A DNA stretch of 64,000 nt, from positions 62,001 to 126,000 of the forward strand of contig QWPB01000061.1 in the NCBI GenBank assembly GCA_003671275.1, read 5' to 3'. The notes beneath the pieces were generated by a model, which saw nothing but the letters and a program-made list of their open reading frames with translations, was not told where the DNA came from and did not search any database. Positions 1 through 9,463 of the stretch are shown piece after piece. Every line of letters begins with the position of its first letter. The stretch's first letter is position 1. This DNA is from Planctomycetota bacterium. GTDB taxonomy: Bacteria > Planctomycetota > Planctomycetia > Planctomycetales > Planctomycetaceae. The translations under genes were made by a program, and so were the position numbers.

Positions 1-208
1 CGGCGACCTGTCCAAAGACGTAGGCCAGGTCGTGCTCGTTTCCACGGGTACAGACCATCTCCACCACACTGCCCAGTCGGGCGGGCGGCACTTTACCGCT
101 TTGCAGGAGCTTCATGACCGACCCGACAGCCGATGGCGGCGGGTCTGCCGCTTCACTCATCGAGGTGACCAGTCCACAGATGACGAAGAACAGGCAACGC
201 AGATTCAA
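1..208 (-). CDS. Secreted protein, N-terminal fragment (window edge)
   Basis: The frame is open from the window edge back to an in-frame TGA at about 220. A TTG start at 206-208 gives a hydrophobic leader (NLRCLFFVICGLVTS) followed by S-E-A-A-D, a plausible signal peptidase I site. An ATG at 158-160 would remove the leader, so I prefer TTG. The visible mature part (KLLQSGKVPPARLGSVVEMV, then CTRGNEHDLAYVF) resembles, from memory, the start of large secreted planctomycete proteins with HEAT-like or c-type heme domains. That assignment is weak because only 69 residues are visible. It is transcribed leftwards like the oxidoreductase upstream. Confidence 0.5.
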   Translation of the reverse strand, partial: MNLRCLFFVICGLVTSMSEAADPPPSAVGSVMKLLQSGKVPPARLGSVVEMVCTRGNEHDLAYVFGQVA

Positions 209-318
209 AGCGACGACTCACTGTTAGCAGGGACTACGAGTTCACGGGGAGACAGCGGGCCAACTGTCGTCAGGTCGCGCGGAGTTTCCGCGAGACCTCG
301 CCGCACGGGGCATCCCCT

Positions 319-1611
319 TCAGCTCTTGGCGGTGTACCGCATGTCGTGTGTGTACGGGGTCCGATAGTCCTTGTCGATCAGGCTCTGCGCCGCATCGTCG
401 CCGACGATCTTTTCAGCAGCGGGATCCCACTTCACACCATGGCCCAGGCGGGCGACCAGGTTACCGAGGTGGCAGACCGTTGCCGAGCGGTGACCGATTT
501 CGACATCGCAGATCGGCAGCTCGCGGCTCTTGATACAGTCCAGGAAGTTCTGGTGGTGGTTCTTGCTGCGGTACAGCTGGGTCTTGGCCCCGTCGAGTTT
601 CTGATCGAGCAGCCCGTCAACCGTCGAGGTGATCTTGCCGCGATTGACCCAGACTTCGCCTTTGGAGCCGATGAACCGGGCCCCCTGCTGAATGTCCTTT
701 TGTCCCTGACCACAGGTGACTTTCACACCGTTGGCATAGGTGTAGACCAGCCGCACCGTTTCGGTGACTTCGTGGAACTTCTCGGGGTGGAAGGTGGCCG
801 TACCGTCGCAGGCGACCGGTCCGGACTCGTCCATGCCGAGTCCCCACTGCGCGATATCGAGGTGGTGCGCCCCGAAGTTCGTCATCTGGCCACCGGAGTA
901 GTCCCACCAGAAGCGGAAGTTGTAGTGGACCCGCTTCTCGTTGTACTTCTTCAGTGGAGCGGGCCCGAGCCACAGGTCGTAGTTCAGCTCCGAGGGAGCT
1001 TCGGTATCAGGACCGAGTTTGCCGGGGTGGTTCGGTCCCGGGATGCCGACGTGGACTTCGGAGATGTCGCCGATCATGCCATTGCGAACCAGCATGCAAG
1101 CCTGCCAGAACTCGGAGCTGGAGCGCTGCTGCGAGCCAGTCTGCACGATCCGCTTGTTGTCACGGGCGGCCTGCACCATGCGGCGGCCCTCCATGATGGT
1201 CAGCGACAACGGCTTCTCGCAGTAGACATCCTTGCCGGCCTGACAGGCATGAATCGACATCAGGGCGTGCCAGTGGTCGGGCACGGTGATAATGACGGCG
1301 TCGATCCCCTTTTGGTCCAGGATCTCGCGGTAGTCGCCACAGGTTGTTGGCTTCGGTCGGTCTTTTCCCACCAGCTCCGCCGCTGTGCCGAGCACCTTGG
1401 AATCGACATCGCACAGGGCCGCGATATCGACATTGGTCTTGAAGAAGCTCTTGAGGTTGTTGGTTCCCTGATTCTTGACACCGATCGAGGCCAGCGTGAT
1501 TCGCTCGTTGGCCCCAAAAACCCGGCTCGGGAGGATCATCGGAGCGGCAAACGCCGAGGCGGCGAGAAGCCCGGCCTGCTTGAGAAAGGAACGACGAGGA
1601 GTGCGCGACAT
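319..1611 (-). CDS. Gfo/Idh/MocA family oxidoreductase, Tat-exported
   Basis: A 430-residue NAD(P)-dependent sugar or inositol dehydrogenase-like protein. The N-terminus carries a twin-arginine leader (PRRSFLKQAGLLAASAFAAP), so the folded, cofactor-loaded enzyme is probably exported. The Rossmann region follows at about residues 38-160, with the family EKP motif (CEKPLSLTIMEGRRM). The C-terminal half has the typical GGQMTNFGAHHLDIAQWG segment. The length is normal for the family. Planctomycetes encode many paralogs of unknown substrate, so substrate and reaction direction are not assigned. The start at 1611 places the twin arginines close to the N-terminus. It is monocistronic as far as can be seen, and the AT-rich strip at about 1735-1800 is its likely promoter region. 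Confidence 0.9.
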   Translation of the reverse strand: MSRTPRRSFLKQAGLLAASAFAAPMILPSRVFGANERITLASIGVKNQGTNNLKSFFKTNVDIAALCDVDSKVLGTAAELVGKDRPKPTTCGDYREILDQKGIDAVIITVPDHWHALMSIHACQAGKDVYCEKPLSLTIMEGRRMVQAARDNKRIVQTGSQQRSSSEFWQACMLVRNGMIGDISEVHVGIPGPNHPGKLGPDTEAPSELNYDLWLGPAPLKKYNEKRVHYNFRFWWDYSGGQMTNFGAHHLDIAQWGLGMDESGPVACDGTATFHPEKFHEVTETVRLVYTYANGVKVTCGQGQKDIQQGARFIGSKGEVWVNRGKITSTVDGLLDQKLDGAKTQLYRSKNHHQNFLDCIKSRELPICDVEIGHRSATVCHLGNLVARLGHGVKWDPAAEKIVGDDAAQSLIDKDYRTPYTHDMRYTAKS

Positions 1612-1958
1612 AGATCACCTGAGCGAGGTCGAGGAGGCCGGAACGAACTGAAAGAGATAAGGTAACCCGGTCCAGCACAACTCGCCACTGCGGTGGCGGT
1701 TTCCCGCGTTGCAGGGGATGGCGATTTTGTTGCAAGTGATTTATTTTAAAATGGTTATGTCTGATTGTTCAGATTTTTACAGTTTTTGAATCGGCGAGAT
1801 TTCCGCCTGTGCTGATTGGGTAAGCAGGGCAAGAGACGACTGGCGTAGGTTCTCTAACAATCGTGCTTCGCATGCGAATCGATCATCCTGTGCGGATCGC
1901 TCCGACGATATCCCAGATACCGATCAATCCGATTATGCGACTCTGGGAGCATCCGCCG
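1612..1958. promoter_or_regulatory. Divergent intergenic region with AT-rich strip
   Basis: A gene-free stretch between the leftward oxidoreductase and the rightward TolC-like gene. A clearly AT-rich segment at about 1735-1800 (containing ttattttaaaatgg) contrasts with its GC-rich surroundings and is the natural place for divergent promoters. I could not assign a -35/-10 pair with confidence. The reading frame of the TolC-like gene stays open back to 1863, so a longer form of that protein cannot be excluded. Confidence 0.35.
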
Positions 1959-3986
1959 ATGCGGAAGTCTCGTTGGAACCACTGCCGAAATCTGACCGCC
2001 TCTGCGATGGCCGCTGTGCTGTTGTGGGGATGTCATAACACGCACAAGGAACTCAGCTTCCTTGGAGAGGCTGACCCGGACTACTACCGGACGCATGCCA
2101 CGTCGATCGAATACCCGGACGTGGTCACCGAGACGCCGGAGGCTGTCCGTGACTCGCTGCCGCCGCGGACGGTTAACTCGGAGGAAGACTGCGAAATCCG
2201 GGACATTACGCTGGTTGATGCGGTCCAATATGGTCTGTCCAAGAGTGAGATCGTCCGATCCGGCGGACAGTTTCTGTCCCCGGGAAATGGTTTGTTGAAC
2301 TCTCCGGAACGGACGATCTCCTCCTACGATGCGGCGATTCAAGAGACTGGCGTGCTGTTCGGTGGGCGTGGTGTGGAAGCGGCACTGGCCGACTTCGACG
2401 CCCAGCTGGACACTCGGGCAGTCTGGGGCCGCAGCGAGTTTCCGGTCAATTCTCTGGGAGCAACGGATCGCGCAAATGATACGGGCGAGTTCTCGACATC
2501 ACTGAACAAGACCTTCGCCAACGGGGGGCGGGCGGAGATTTCGCATGAACTGAACTATCTGCGGACTAATCAGACGGGGGTCAAGTATCCGACCTCCTAT
2601 TCGGGCAATCTGAATCTGGGATACCAGCATCCATTATTGGCAGGTTCCGGTACCGAGTTCACACGCATCGCGGGCCCCATTGCCCGCAGCTTCGGCGGCA
2701 TTTCGGGGGTGTCACAGGGGGTGGTCATCGCCCGGATCAACAACGATCTGGTGTTGTGCGACTACGAAAATGGTCTGCGGAACCTTGTCCGGGACATCGA
2801 AGACGCGTACTGGAACTTGTACCTCGCCTACCGGACGTTTGACGCCGCCACCTGGGTGTATGACTCGACGCATGAGACGTGGCGCAAGACCTCCGTGCAG
2901 GCGGAGAATGGAGCCAAGGGGCTGCAAGACGAGTCACAAGCGCGGGATCAGTTGTTCGCCGTTCGGGCCTCGCTCGCGACGGCAAGGTCCAATCTCTATA
3001 CCCGCGAGACCGAATTGCGGCGACTCATTGGTCTTCCGGTGAATGATGGGACTGTGCTCCGGCCCGCCGAAGATCCGACCACTGCGGAACTGGCTCCCGA
3101 TTGGAATGAAAGCATCAGCGAAGCCTTGTCTCACCGCGTGGAGTTGCGACGGCAGAAGTGGCAGATTCGCAGCCTCGACCTGCAACTGACGGCGGCCAAG
3201 AGCCTGACGCGGCCGCGGCTGGATGCCGTAGCTCAGTATCAGGTCAACTCACTGGGCGACAATCTGGCCTCCTACGGCGACGGGAATTCATTCTATCAGG
3301 GGATTACGGGCACGAAGACCGATGGCTGGAATGCGGGCGTCGTCATGAACATGCCGGTGGGGCTGCGATCGGCTCACGCTCAAGTCCAGAACTACGAATT
3401 GCGATTGGTGAAAGCCCGCAAGGCCCTGGAGGTTTCCGAGGAGGAGATTTCGCATGAGTTGGCTGTCGCGTTTCAGGAGATTGCCCGAGCCCATTCGGTC
3501 ATGAAGGCGAACTGGAGTCGGTACTACGCGGCTCAGCAGAATGTCCATACGTTTGAAGTTCAGGATCGGCTGGGCGTGGGCAATGCAGTCGTGTTTTACG
3601 ACAACTACCTTCGCTCGATCGTGCGGTGCGGTGACGCCGAGTCGGCCTACTACCAGAGTCTTGTGGAGTACAACAAAGCCATCACCAATCTGTACTACCG
3701 CAAGGGAACAATCCTGACCTACAACAACATTCAGTTGATGGAGGGTGGCTGGCATCCGGAGGCTTACGAGGATGCACATCGCCGGCACGGCGAGCGGGCT
3801 TATGGGAACGACATTGATGCGGAAACGCAGCCGCCCGCCTTCGCATCGCCCGGACCCGTAGACCCGGTGGAACTGACAACAAACCCACTGCCTTATGGTC
3901 GGATCGGGGTGTCCGCCGACGGGGAAACGTCGGAATCCGAACCCCCGGCTCCGACACAACCGGTGGTCCCCGCTCCTCCGGAATGA
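1959..3986 (+). CDS. TolC-family outer-membrane lipoprotein
   Basis: A 675-residue outer-membrane efflux or secretion channel protein. From the ATG at 1959 the N-terminus is basic, then hydrophobic, and ends in LLWGC, a lipobox; a GGGAG ribosome site lies about 9 bp upstream. The frame is also open from 1863, but that form would bury the signal peptide. The body has two long helical repeats typical of TolC/OEP proteins, such as the LSHRVELRRQKWQIRSLDLQ stretch and the C-terminal YYQSLVEYNKAITNLYYRKG. The C-terminus is a proline- and glutamate-rich tail. It is longer than E. coli TolC. No inner-membrane pump or adaptor gene lies beside it, so its partner is elsewhere. It could serve efflux or type I secretion. 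Confidence 0.85.
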   Translation: MRKSRWNHCRNLTASAMAAVLLWGCHNTHKELSFLGEADPDYYRTHATSIEYPDVVTETPEAVRDSLPPRTVNSEEDCEIRDITLVDAVQYGLSKSEIVRSGGQFLSPGNGLLNSPERTISSYDAAIQETGVLFGGRGVEAALADFDAQLDTRAVWGRSEFPVNSLGATDRANDTGEFSTSLNKTFANGGRAEISHELNYLRTNQTGVKYPTSYSGNLNLGYQHPLLAGSGTEFTRIAGPIARSFGGISGVSQGVVIARINNDLVLCDYENGLRNLVRDIEDAYWNLYLAYRTFDAATWVYDSTHETWRKTSVQAENGAKGLQDESQARDQLFAVRASLATARSNLYTRETELRRLIGLPVNDGTVLRPAEDPTTAELAPDWNESISEALSHRVELRRQKWQIRSLDLQLTAAKSLTRPRLDAVAQYQVNSLGDNLASYGDGNSFYQGITGTKTDGWNAGVVMNMPVGLRSAHAQVQNYELRLVKARKALEVSEEEISHELAVAFQEIARAHSVMKANWSRYYAAQQNVHTFEVQDRLGVGNAVVFYDNYLRSIVRCGDAESAYYQSLVEYNKAITNLYYRKGTILTYNNIQLMEGGWHPEAYEDAHRRHGERAYGNDIDAETQPPAFASPGPVDPVELTTNPLPYGRIGVSADGETSESEPPAPTQPVVPAPPE

Positions 3987-4139
3987 GAGAAGTCTGCCCG
4001 AGGGACGGAGGCGAATTCGACTCTGAGCGTTTCTACTGCACTGGGGCAAACTCGGTCCCTGATCGACTCATGTCGTTTAATTGCAACATACTGTTCGGGT
4101 ATCAGAGCGTGTTGCCTTTCCCCGAATTGTGAGGTTGTA

Positions 4140-4877
4140 ATGGATGGACATCTGGACTCGGCATCAAAACATTTGCTGCCTTTTCTCGAACTGGAAGACG
4201 GACAGCGATATGGCGTGAAAATCCGCCAGGCGGGGACGACCGAAATTCGCCTCGACGCGGCGATTCGGGTTGATGTGGGAATGATTGCGCTGCTGCATAT
4301 CGAAGACGAACACGGAGACTGCTGGTTTCGTTCCGCCGTGGAAATTCATTGGGCAGATCCATTTCCGGGCGGGACCAGTGTTGGGCTCTATCTCAGTCAG
4401 CCATTCTCTGAAGAACTGATGGCGTGGCATGAATGGGATCGCCGCGAGGCCATACGCTATCCGGTGGATATGGAGGCGCGGGTCTGGTGGTCGGGGGCTC
4501 GCCATGGGGCCTTGGGCCGGGTCGTTAATTATTCGTCGCATGGGGTCGGGGTGGTTTGCGATCGTCCCGTGGCTCAGTTTGGAGTTCCCGCGATTATTGT
4601 GGCCGGAATCGGATCGGATCGCATTGTCTGTGCCAATGGTTCCGCATGCTGGCAGGTCCAGGCGGTCGAAGGGATCATGATCGGCTTTGAGTTGGAGTCG
4701 TACCAGGGACGACGTTTTGGCGGTCAATCCCAAGCACCTCAGCGGTCCGTCAAACTCCCCGCTTCCAGCGTGGTTCGCAGCCCATTGCAACTCAATAACC
4801 CAATGAGTCCTTCGAAGGGGCCTCCCGATCAGGCATACTTTCGAAAGACACTCGACATGCAGCTGAATCTGCAGTGA
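4140..4877 (+). CDS. PilZ-domain protein, probable cyclic-di-GMP receptor
   Basis: A 245-residue cytoplasmic protein with no signal peptide. The PilZ signature lies at about residues 97-180: RREAIRYPV gives the basic R-x3-R type element, and NYSSHGVGV gives the (D/N)-x-S-x2-G element, separated by about 30 residues. Both halves of the c-di-GMP binding motif are present, so ligand binding is plausible. The first 95 residues form a beta-rich region that may be a YcgR-like N-terminal domain, and the 65-residue tail is polar and unrecognised. A GAGG ribosome site precedes the ATG. It lies 153 bp after the TolC-like gene and 257 bp before the terpenoid-synthase-like gene, same strand. Confidence 0.82.
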   Translation: MDGHLDSASKHLLPFLELEDGQRYGVKIRQAGTTEIRLDAAIRVDVGMIALLHIEDEHGDCWFRSAVEIHWADPFPGGTSVGLYLSQPFSEELMAWHEWDRREAIRYPVDMEARVWWSGARHGALGRVVNYSSHGVGVVCDRPVAQFGVPAIIVAGIGSDRIVCANGSACWQVQAVEGIMIGFELESYQGRRFGGQSQAPQRSVKLPASSVVRSPLQLNNPMSPSKGPPDQAYFRKTLDMQLNLQ

Positions 4878-5134
4878 GCCAGGGCCGCTGCAACGGGTAT
4901 CTTCATCGTCAGATTGCCGTAACGGTCAGTCCGGGTGACGGACGTGCGTTGTCGACATCGATGTTTCGCTTCCCTTAGTCGCGGCGTTTCTCGCGGGAAT
5001 CCGTGCATCGCGAAGGAGAACTTCATTCCGGTGACCGACGGCTGCGTGACACTTCCTATGGTATCTTGGGGGGATTCGGTGGATCTCGCGGGCTGATATG
5101 ACAGACTAGTGTGGGTTTATGGGCTTGAAGGATT

Positions 5135-6355
5135 GTGCCGGAGAGACCGCCTGAGACGAGGGATTACCCTGTAAGTTGCTGTGAATTTACTGGGAAGTGC
5201 GATGAGGCCTTGAGGTGCCTCAACGGGAAGGTCAGTATCGAGATTCTCTTCTTGCAGGGAACAGTTGGTTCCACAGAGGCTCTCGCGATCATACCGACAG
5301 GCATCCCACTGAACGATCAGTCCCCCACGTCGCTTCGATGGGAGCGGCTGCGGCACTTGTTTGTGGATGTCTTTAGAGAAAGTGGTATACCCAGTCAGAG
5401 ATTAGTGCTTTTAGGGCCGTCCGATCCGCCCGCATCGGTCACAGCGTGGATGACTGCGGATTTGCCGGCGAACATTCAATGCTGGGTGAATGAGTACAAC
5501 CACGTTGGCCAGCGTGGGTTATTTTTATGGCGGTGGTGTCTGTATGCCGTCGACCTGATCACCTTGTCTACGGTCGAGGCATCGCTCCGGAAGGAGGTGC
5601 TGGAGATCAAGTTCCTGATCGGGATGTACAACTGTCTGGTGGATGACGTGGCCGACGAGGGGCACAACCATGCGCTTCTCCACTCCCTGTTGAAACTGCA
5701 CCAGGGAGTGATTCCGGAACCCGCGTCTCCCGATGAAATTCCGGTGATCCAGTTCACCTCCAAAGTGTGGCGGGCGATTTGGGATCGGGCTCTGCGTTTG
5801 CCGCGATTTGATGAGTTCAAGCAGCTCCTGGCGTTTGATCTGAAGCAACTGGGGAACACCATCGAACACGCCGATCTCGTGTACCAGATTCCCGAACTGA
5901 TGAGCCCACAGGAACACGAGCTGTATTCGGCGCACGGCATGATGGTGACGATCTCGGCCAGCGTTGACCTGATGGCCAGTCCGGCCTTCGATCGACGGGA
6001 ACTAGGAGCCTTGAGAGAGATGCTGTGGCATGCCGAGTCGATGGCTCGAATCGGGAACATGATCAGCACCTGGGAACGGGAAATCGACGCCAACGATTTT
6101 TCGAGTGGCGTGTTCATGGAAGCGATCTGGCGGCGCGCCTTGAAGCCTTCGGATCTGTCAGCTGCCAATCGGAATCATCTGGTTCAGACGATCATCGAAT
6201 GTCAGATCGAGGAGCAGTTTGTGGGACGATGGAATCGTCATCGTGAGTCAATCCGCGCATTGCGAGATCGACTGGAGACGATCGACATGGACGATTATGT
6301 CGATCGGCTGGACAGCCTGTTCGACAGCGAACTCATCAGCCATGGGCGAAAGTGA
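5135..6355 (+). CDS. Class I terpenoid-synthase-fold protein, function unknown
   Basis: A 406-residue, mostly helical protein with no signal peptide. Two motifs mark the class I terpene synthase fold. The first is the acidic D-D-x-x-D-E at residues 170-175 (NCLVDDVADEG). The second is an NSE-type triad, N308-x3-T312-x3-E316, in GNMISTWERE. Their spacing of about 138 residues is normal for bacterial terpene cyclases, where they bind the Mg2+-diphosphate cluster. I do not see the usual pyrophosphate-sensor arginine in the helix before the NSE motif, nor a C-terminal R-Y pair, so substrate and even activity are uncertain. The first 130 residues are unrecognised. The GTG start at 5135 is poorly supported. 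The next gene, a hybrid histidine kinase, starts 24 bp downstream, so the two are probably co-transcribed. Confidence 0.7.
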   Translation: MPERPPETRDYPVSCCEFTGKCDEALRCLNGKVSIEILFLQGTVGSTEALAIIPTGIPLNDQSPTSLRWERLRHLFVDVFRESGIPSQRLVLLGPSDPPASVTAWMTADLPANIQCWVNEYNHVGQRGLFLWRWCLYAVDLITLSTVEASLRKEVLEIKFLIGMYNCLVDDVADEGHNHALLHSLLKLHQGVIPEPASPDEIPVIQFTSKVWRAIWDRALRLPRFDEFKQLLAFDLKQLGNTIEHADLVYQIPELMSPQEHELYSAHGMMVTISASVDLMASPAFDRRELGALREMLWHAESMARIGNMISTWEREIDANDFSSGVFMEAIWRRALKPSDLSAANRNHLVQTIIECQIEEQFVGRWNRHRESIRALRDRLETIDMDDYVDRLDSLFDSELISHGRK

Positions 6356-6379
6356 CGCCCACTTAGGGGATGTCACGCC

Positions 6380-9300
6380 GTGATTGAATGGATCTACCGG
6401 AAGAGCCAGCAGCATTTCATCACCGCGATGATGTTCGGGACGCGTTCGTTTGGCGTGGTGGGCGGCTGTCTAGTCTTGGTGTATGTCATCATGACGACCG
6501 ACATGCCAGGCAACGTGCAGCATCGTTTTTTGGAGTTGGGTTACTCCCTGATTGCGGTGGCCGTGTCGGTGACTGTTCCGCTGGCCTGGTATAACACCCC
6601 GCAGCTGCGTCGTGCGCTTCGGATGATTCATCAGGGAGTGCCATTATCGGCGGAGCTTTCGAGGCAGGCTACACTGGAGGCCATCCGGTTTCCGATCCGT
6701 CAGAATATCTGCGAAGCGATCGTTGTCCCCTGCACAACGGCCGTGCCGATGTGTCTGGATCTGTGGTTGAGATTTACAATCACTGGGGATCTATTATTAC
6801 AGATCTGTCTCGCGACATTTTTGGGAGTAGGACTGGTACTGCTCATTACATTCTTTGGAAGTGAACAATGGATGAGTGTCGCCATTGCCGACCTCATGCG
6901 GCGGGGCGGAGCGGTCGACTTTGATCAGCTCCCGCCGAATCATCTGAAGCGGCGGATCATGCTCTGCTTCAGCGTGATTATCATGCTTACGGGAGTGCTG
7001 GTGGGGGCGCTCGTCCATCAGGAGGCGTTGGACCTGACGCGGGGTACGGCGAGCAGTTCCTCGGTGCAGCGCATTCGTGAACATGCCATTCTGGTCACCG
7101 GCGTTGCGATCGCATTGGGCTGCTTTTATTCGCATTGGTTGGCGCAGTCGATTACCGGACGCATGGGGCGACTCATCTCGATCATGCAGGCGGTCCAGGC
7201 CGGAGACTTGACCGTGCGGGCCCGATCGACCGGAAATGATGAGCTTGATTTTCTCACGCGGCGATTCAATGACATGATTTCCGAGTTAAATCGGCAGACG
7301 ACATGCGCCCGAGAACTGAATCAGACACTGGAACAGAAGGTCGAAGAACGGACATTTGAACTTAGCCAGACTCTTGAGCAACTGCAAAATCTGGATCGAA
7401 TGAAGACCGAGTTCTTCTCGAATGTCAGTCATGAACTGCGCACACCACTCACGATGATTCTGTCTCCGATCCAGCAGTTACAGGCTCACTTTGCAGAGCA
7501 GACTGATGGGCGGATCGGCTCGCTGCTCAATGTGGCACATATCAATTCCCATCGTCTCCTGAAGCAGATTAACCAGCTGCTGGACTTCAGCAAACTGCAG
7601 GCGGGAAAGGCCCAGATCAATCAGTCGGAAGTCCAGTTGAACGCCATCGCCTTACGACTTGTGGAGGCCGCTGGACCATTGGCCGAACAGCGCGGAATTC
7701 ATCTGGTCGCGGACTTGGCGGAGCTGATGCCCGTGACCTGTTCCGACGAAGACAAGCTGGACGTGGCCATCACCAATCTGGTTACCAATGCGATCAAATT
7801 CACCCCGTATGGGGGGCACATCGCCATTCGAACCGAGGCGCTGGCCCATCCCGAGGGAACGCGGCTGCGATTTAGCGTGGCCGATACCGGGCCAGGGATT
7901 GCCGATCAGGATATGAGTAAACTGTTTCGACGGTTTGTTCAGCTGGACGGTTCGTTGTCTCGCGAATACTCCGGGACGGGGCTCGGCCTGGCGCTGGTCC
8001 GGGAACTCGTGGAACTGCTGGGGGGCACTGTAGGGGTCATCAGTCAGCTGGGACGCGGCAGTACGTTCTGGTTTGAGATTCCCTGGCGGCCGACTCTTAC
8101 GGATAGTGTGGTCGCAGAGCCCTCGCAATCATTGACCAAAGAGTTGGCGTTCTCGGACCTCAAGGATTGCCGACTGCATAGTGAACACTACGAGTCGCGG
8201 CCCGCGAATCCCTATGCTCCGCTGATCCTGATTGCGGACGATAATGCGGAGCTTCGTGACTTGCTCGTGGAGTTGCTGCGGGACGAGTACCGGATCGTGA
8301 CCGCCAAGGATGGTTTGGACGCCCTGTCGATGCTGGAGCGGGTCACTCCCGACTTGTTCATCTCCGACATCATGATGCCCCACATGGATGGGCAGGCGTT
8401 CTGCCGTGAAGTGAAACGTCGTTCGCAGACTGAGGCCGTGCCGTTCATCCTGCTGACAGCCCGCTCCTCGACCCTCATGAAGATCGAAGGTCTCGATTGC
8501 GGAGCTGATGATTATGTGTGCAAGCCCTTCGAGGGAGATGAACTGCGGGCCCGAATTCGGGCGCTGCTGCGATTGCGTCGGGCGCATGTCCAGCTGGACA
8601 TGCGAAAGTCCGAACTGGAACAGGCCAATGCTGAACTCGGGCGTGCGAATGAGAGCCTGAAACAGGCTCAGCAGCAACTGGTACAGACCGAGAAACTCAG
8701 CTCGTTGGGACAACTGGTGGCCGGTCTGGCACATGAAATCAACAACTCGATTAACGCCGTCTACAACGGTGTGCCAGCGCTCAAAATGAGGCTGTTGAAG
8801 TTGCGGAATCAGGTCAAAGCAGAGGCTTCCTCAGAGGCCGGTGGTAAGCTGGGAGAGGCCTTTGATAAATTGGATCTGCTGGCAGGGGTGATTGAAAGCG
8901 GGGCCGAACGGACCGCCCGAATTGTGAGTGACATGAAGACGTTCGCTCATCCGGGCCGTGAACGGAATGAGGACTTTGATTTCCATCGAGCGCTCGATCT
9001 GTGTTTGAATCTGAGCACCAAACAGACGGCCTCACCTATTCAGATCAAACGCAATTATGGCGAATTGCCGGTGGTGCATGGCCCGTACGGCCAGCTGCAC
9101 CAAGTGTTCCTGAACATCCTGACCAATTCCGTACAGGCCATGGGACCGGGCGGGGCGATTACCGTGTCGACCAACCGAGTCAAGCACATGTTGGAAGTTC
9201 GCCTGCGGGATACCGGGCCGGGAATCCCCGCTGCCAATATTCGCAAAATCTTCGAGCCGTTCTATACCACGAAGGCCCCCGGGGTGGGGACTGGGCTGGG

Positions 9301-9463
9301 GCTTTCGATCAGCTACAGCATTGTGACTAAGCTCGGGGGATCGATTGAGTGTGTCAGTGAATGTGATGCCGAAGGGGAACACGGGACAGAGTTCATTCTC
9401 CAGATCCCGGTGCCACGGTATCTGCTGAATGCCGAGTCTGGAGTGCTGGCTTCCGCCCGCTAA
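6380..9463 (+). CDS. Six-TM hybrid sensor histidine kinase with two kinase cores
   Basis: A 1,027-residue membrane protein. About six hydrophobic helices fill residues 15-255 with almost no periplasmic domain. A HAMP-like linker follows (about 254-308). The first HisKA has H351 in FFSNVSHELRTPL and is followed by a HATPase with DTGPGIADQ and GTGLGLALV. A receiver domain has acidic DDNAE, phospho-acceptor D663 in FISDIMMPHMDG and K in CKPFEG. A coiled coil leads into a second kinase core with H785 in GLAHEINN and a HATPase containing GVGTGLGLS. This allows an internal H351 to D663 relay plus output through the second kinase. No output regulator is adjacent. It uses a GTG start 24 bp after the terpenoid-synthase-like gene. 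The membrane portion looks suited to sensing a lipophilic or membrane-bound signal, which is inference. Confidence 0.93.
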   Translation: MIEWIYRKSQQHFITAMMFGTRSFGVVGGCLVLVYVIMTTDMPGNVQHRFLELGYSLIAVAVSVTVPLAWYNTPQLRRALRMIHQGVPLSAELSRQATLEAIRFPIRQNICEAIVVPCTTAVPMCLDLWLRFTITGDLLLQICLATFLGVGLVLLITFFGSEQWMSVAIADLMRRGGAVDFDQLPPNHLKRRIMLCFSVIIMLTGVLVGALVHQEALDLTRGTASSSSVQRIREHAILVTGVAIALGCFYSHWLAQSITGRMGRLISIMQAVQAGDLTVRARSTGNDELDFLTRRFNDMISELNRQTTCARELNQTLEQKVEERTFELSQTLEQLQNLDRMKTEFFSNVSHELRTPLTMILSPIQQLQAHFAEQTDGRIGSLLNVAHINSHRLLKQINQLLDFSKLQAGKAQINQSEVQLNAIALRLVEAAGPLAEQRGIHLVADLAELMPVTCSDEDKLDVAITNLVTNAIKFTPYGGHIAIRTEALAHPEGTRLRFSVADTGPGIADQDMSKLFRRFVQLDGSLSREYSGTGLGLALVRELVELLGGTVGVISQLGRGSTFWFEIPWRPTLTDSVVAEPSQSLTKELAFSDLKDCRLHSEHYESRPANPYAPLILIADDNAELRDLLVELLRDEYRIVTAKDGLDALSMLERVTPDLFISDIMMPHMDGQAFCREVKRRSQTEAVPFILLTARSSTLMKIEGLDCGADDYVCKPFEGDELRARIRALLRLRRAHVQLDMRKSELEQANAELGRANESLKQAQQQLVQTEKLSSLGQLVAGLAHEINNSINAVYNGVPALKMRLLKLRNQVKAEASSEAGGKLGEAFDKLDLLAGVIESGAERTARIVSDMKTFAHPGRERNEDFDFHRALDLCLNLSTKQTASPIQIKRNYGELPVVHGPYGQLHQVFLNILTNSVQAMGPGGAITVSTNRVKHMLEVRLRDTGPGIPAANIRKIFEPFYTTKAPGVGTGLGLSISYSIVTKLGGSIECVSECDAEGEHGTEFILQIPVPRYLLNAESGVLASAR

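Noticed and set aside
346-1665. Long open frame opposite the Gfo/Idh/MocA gene
   Set aside because: It is the antisense shadow of a recognised gene in GC-rich DNA; its protein has no family pattern.
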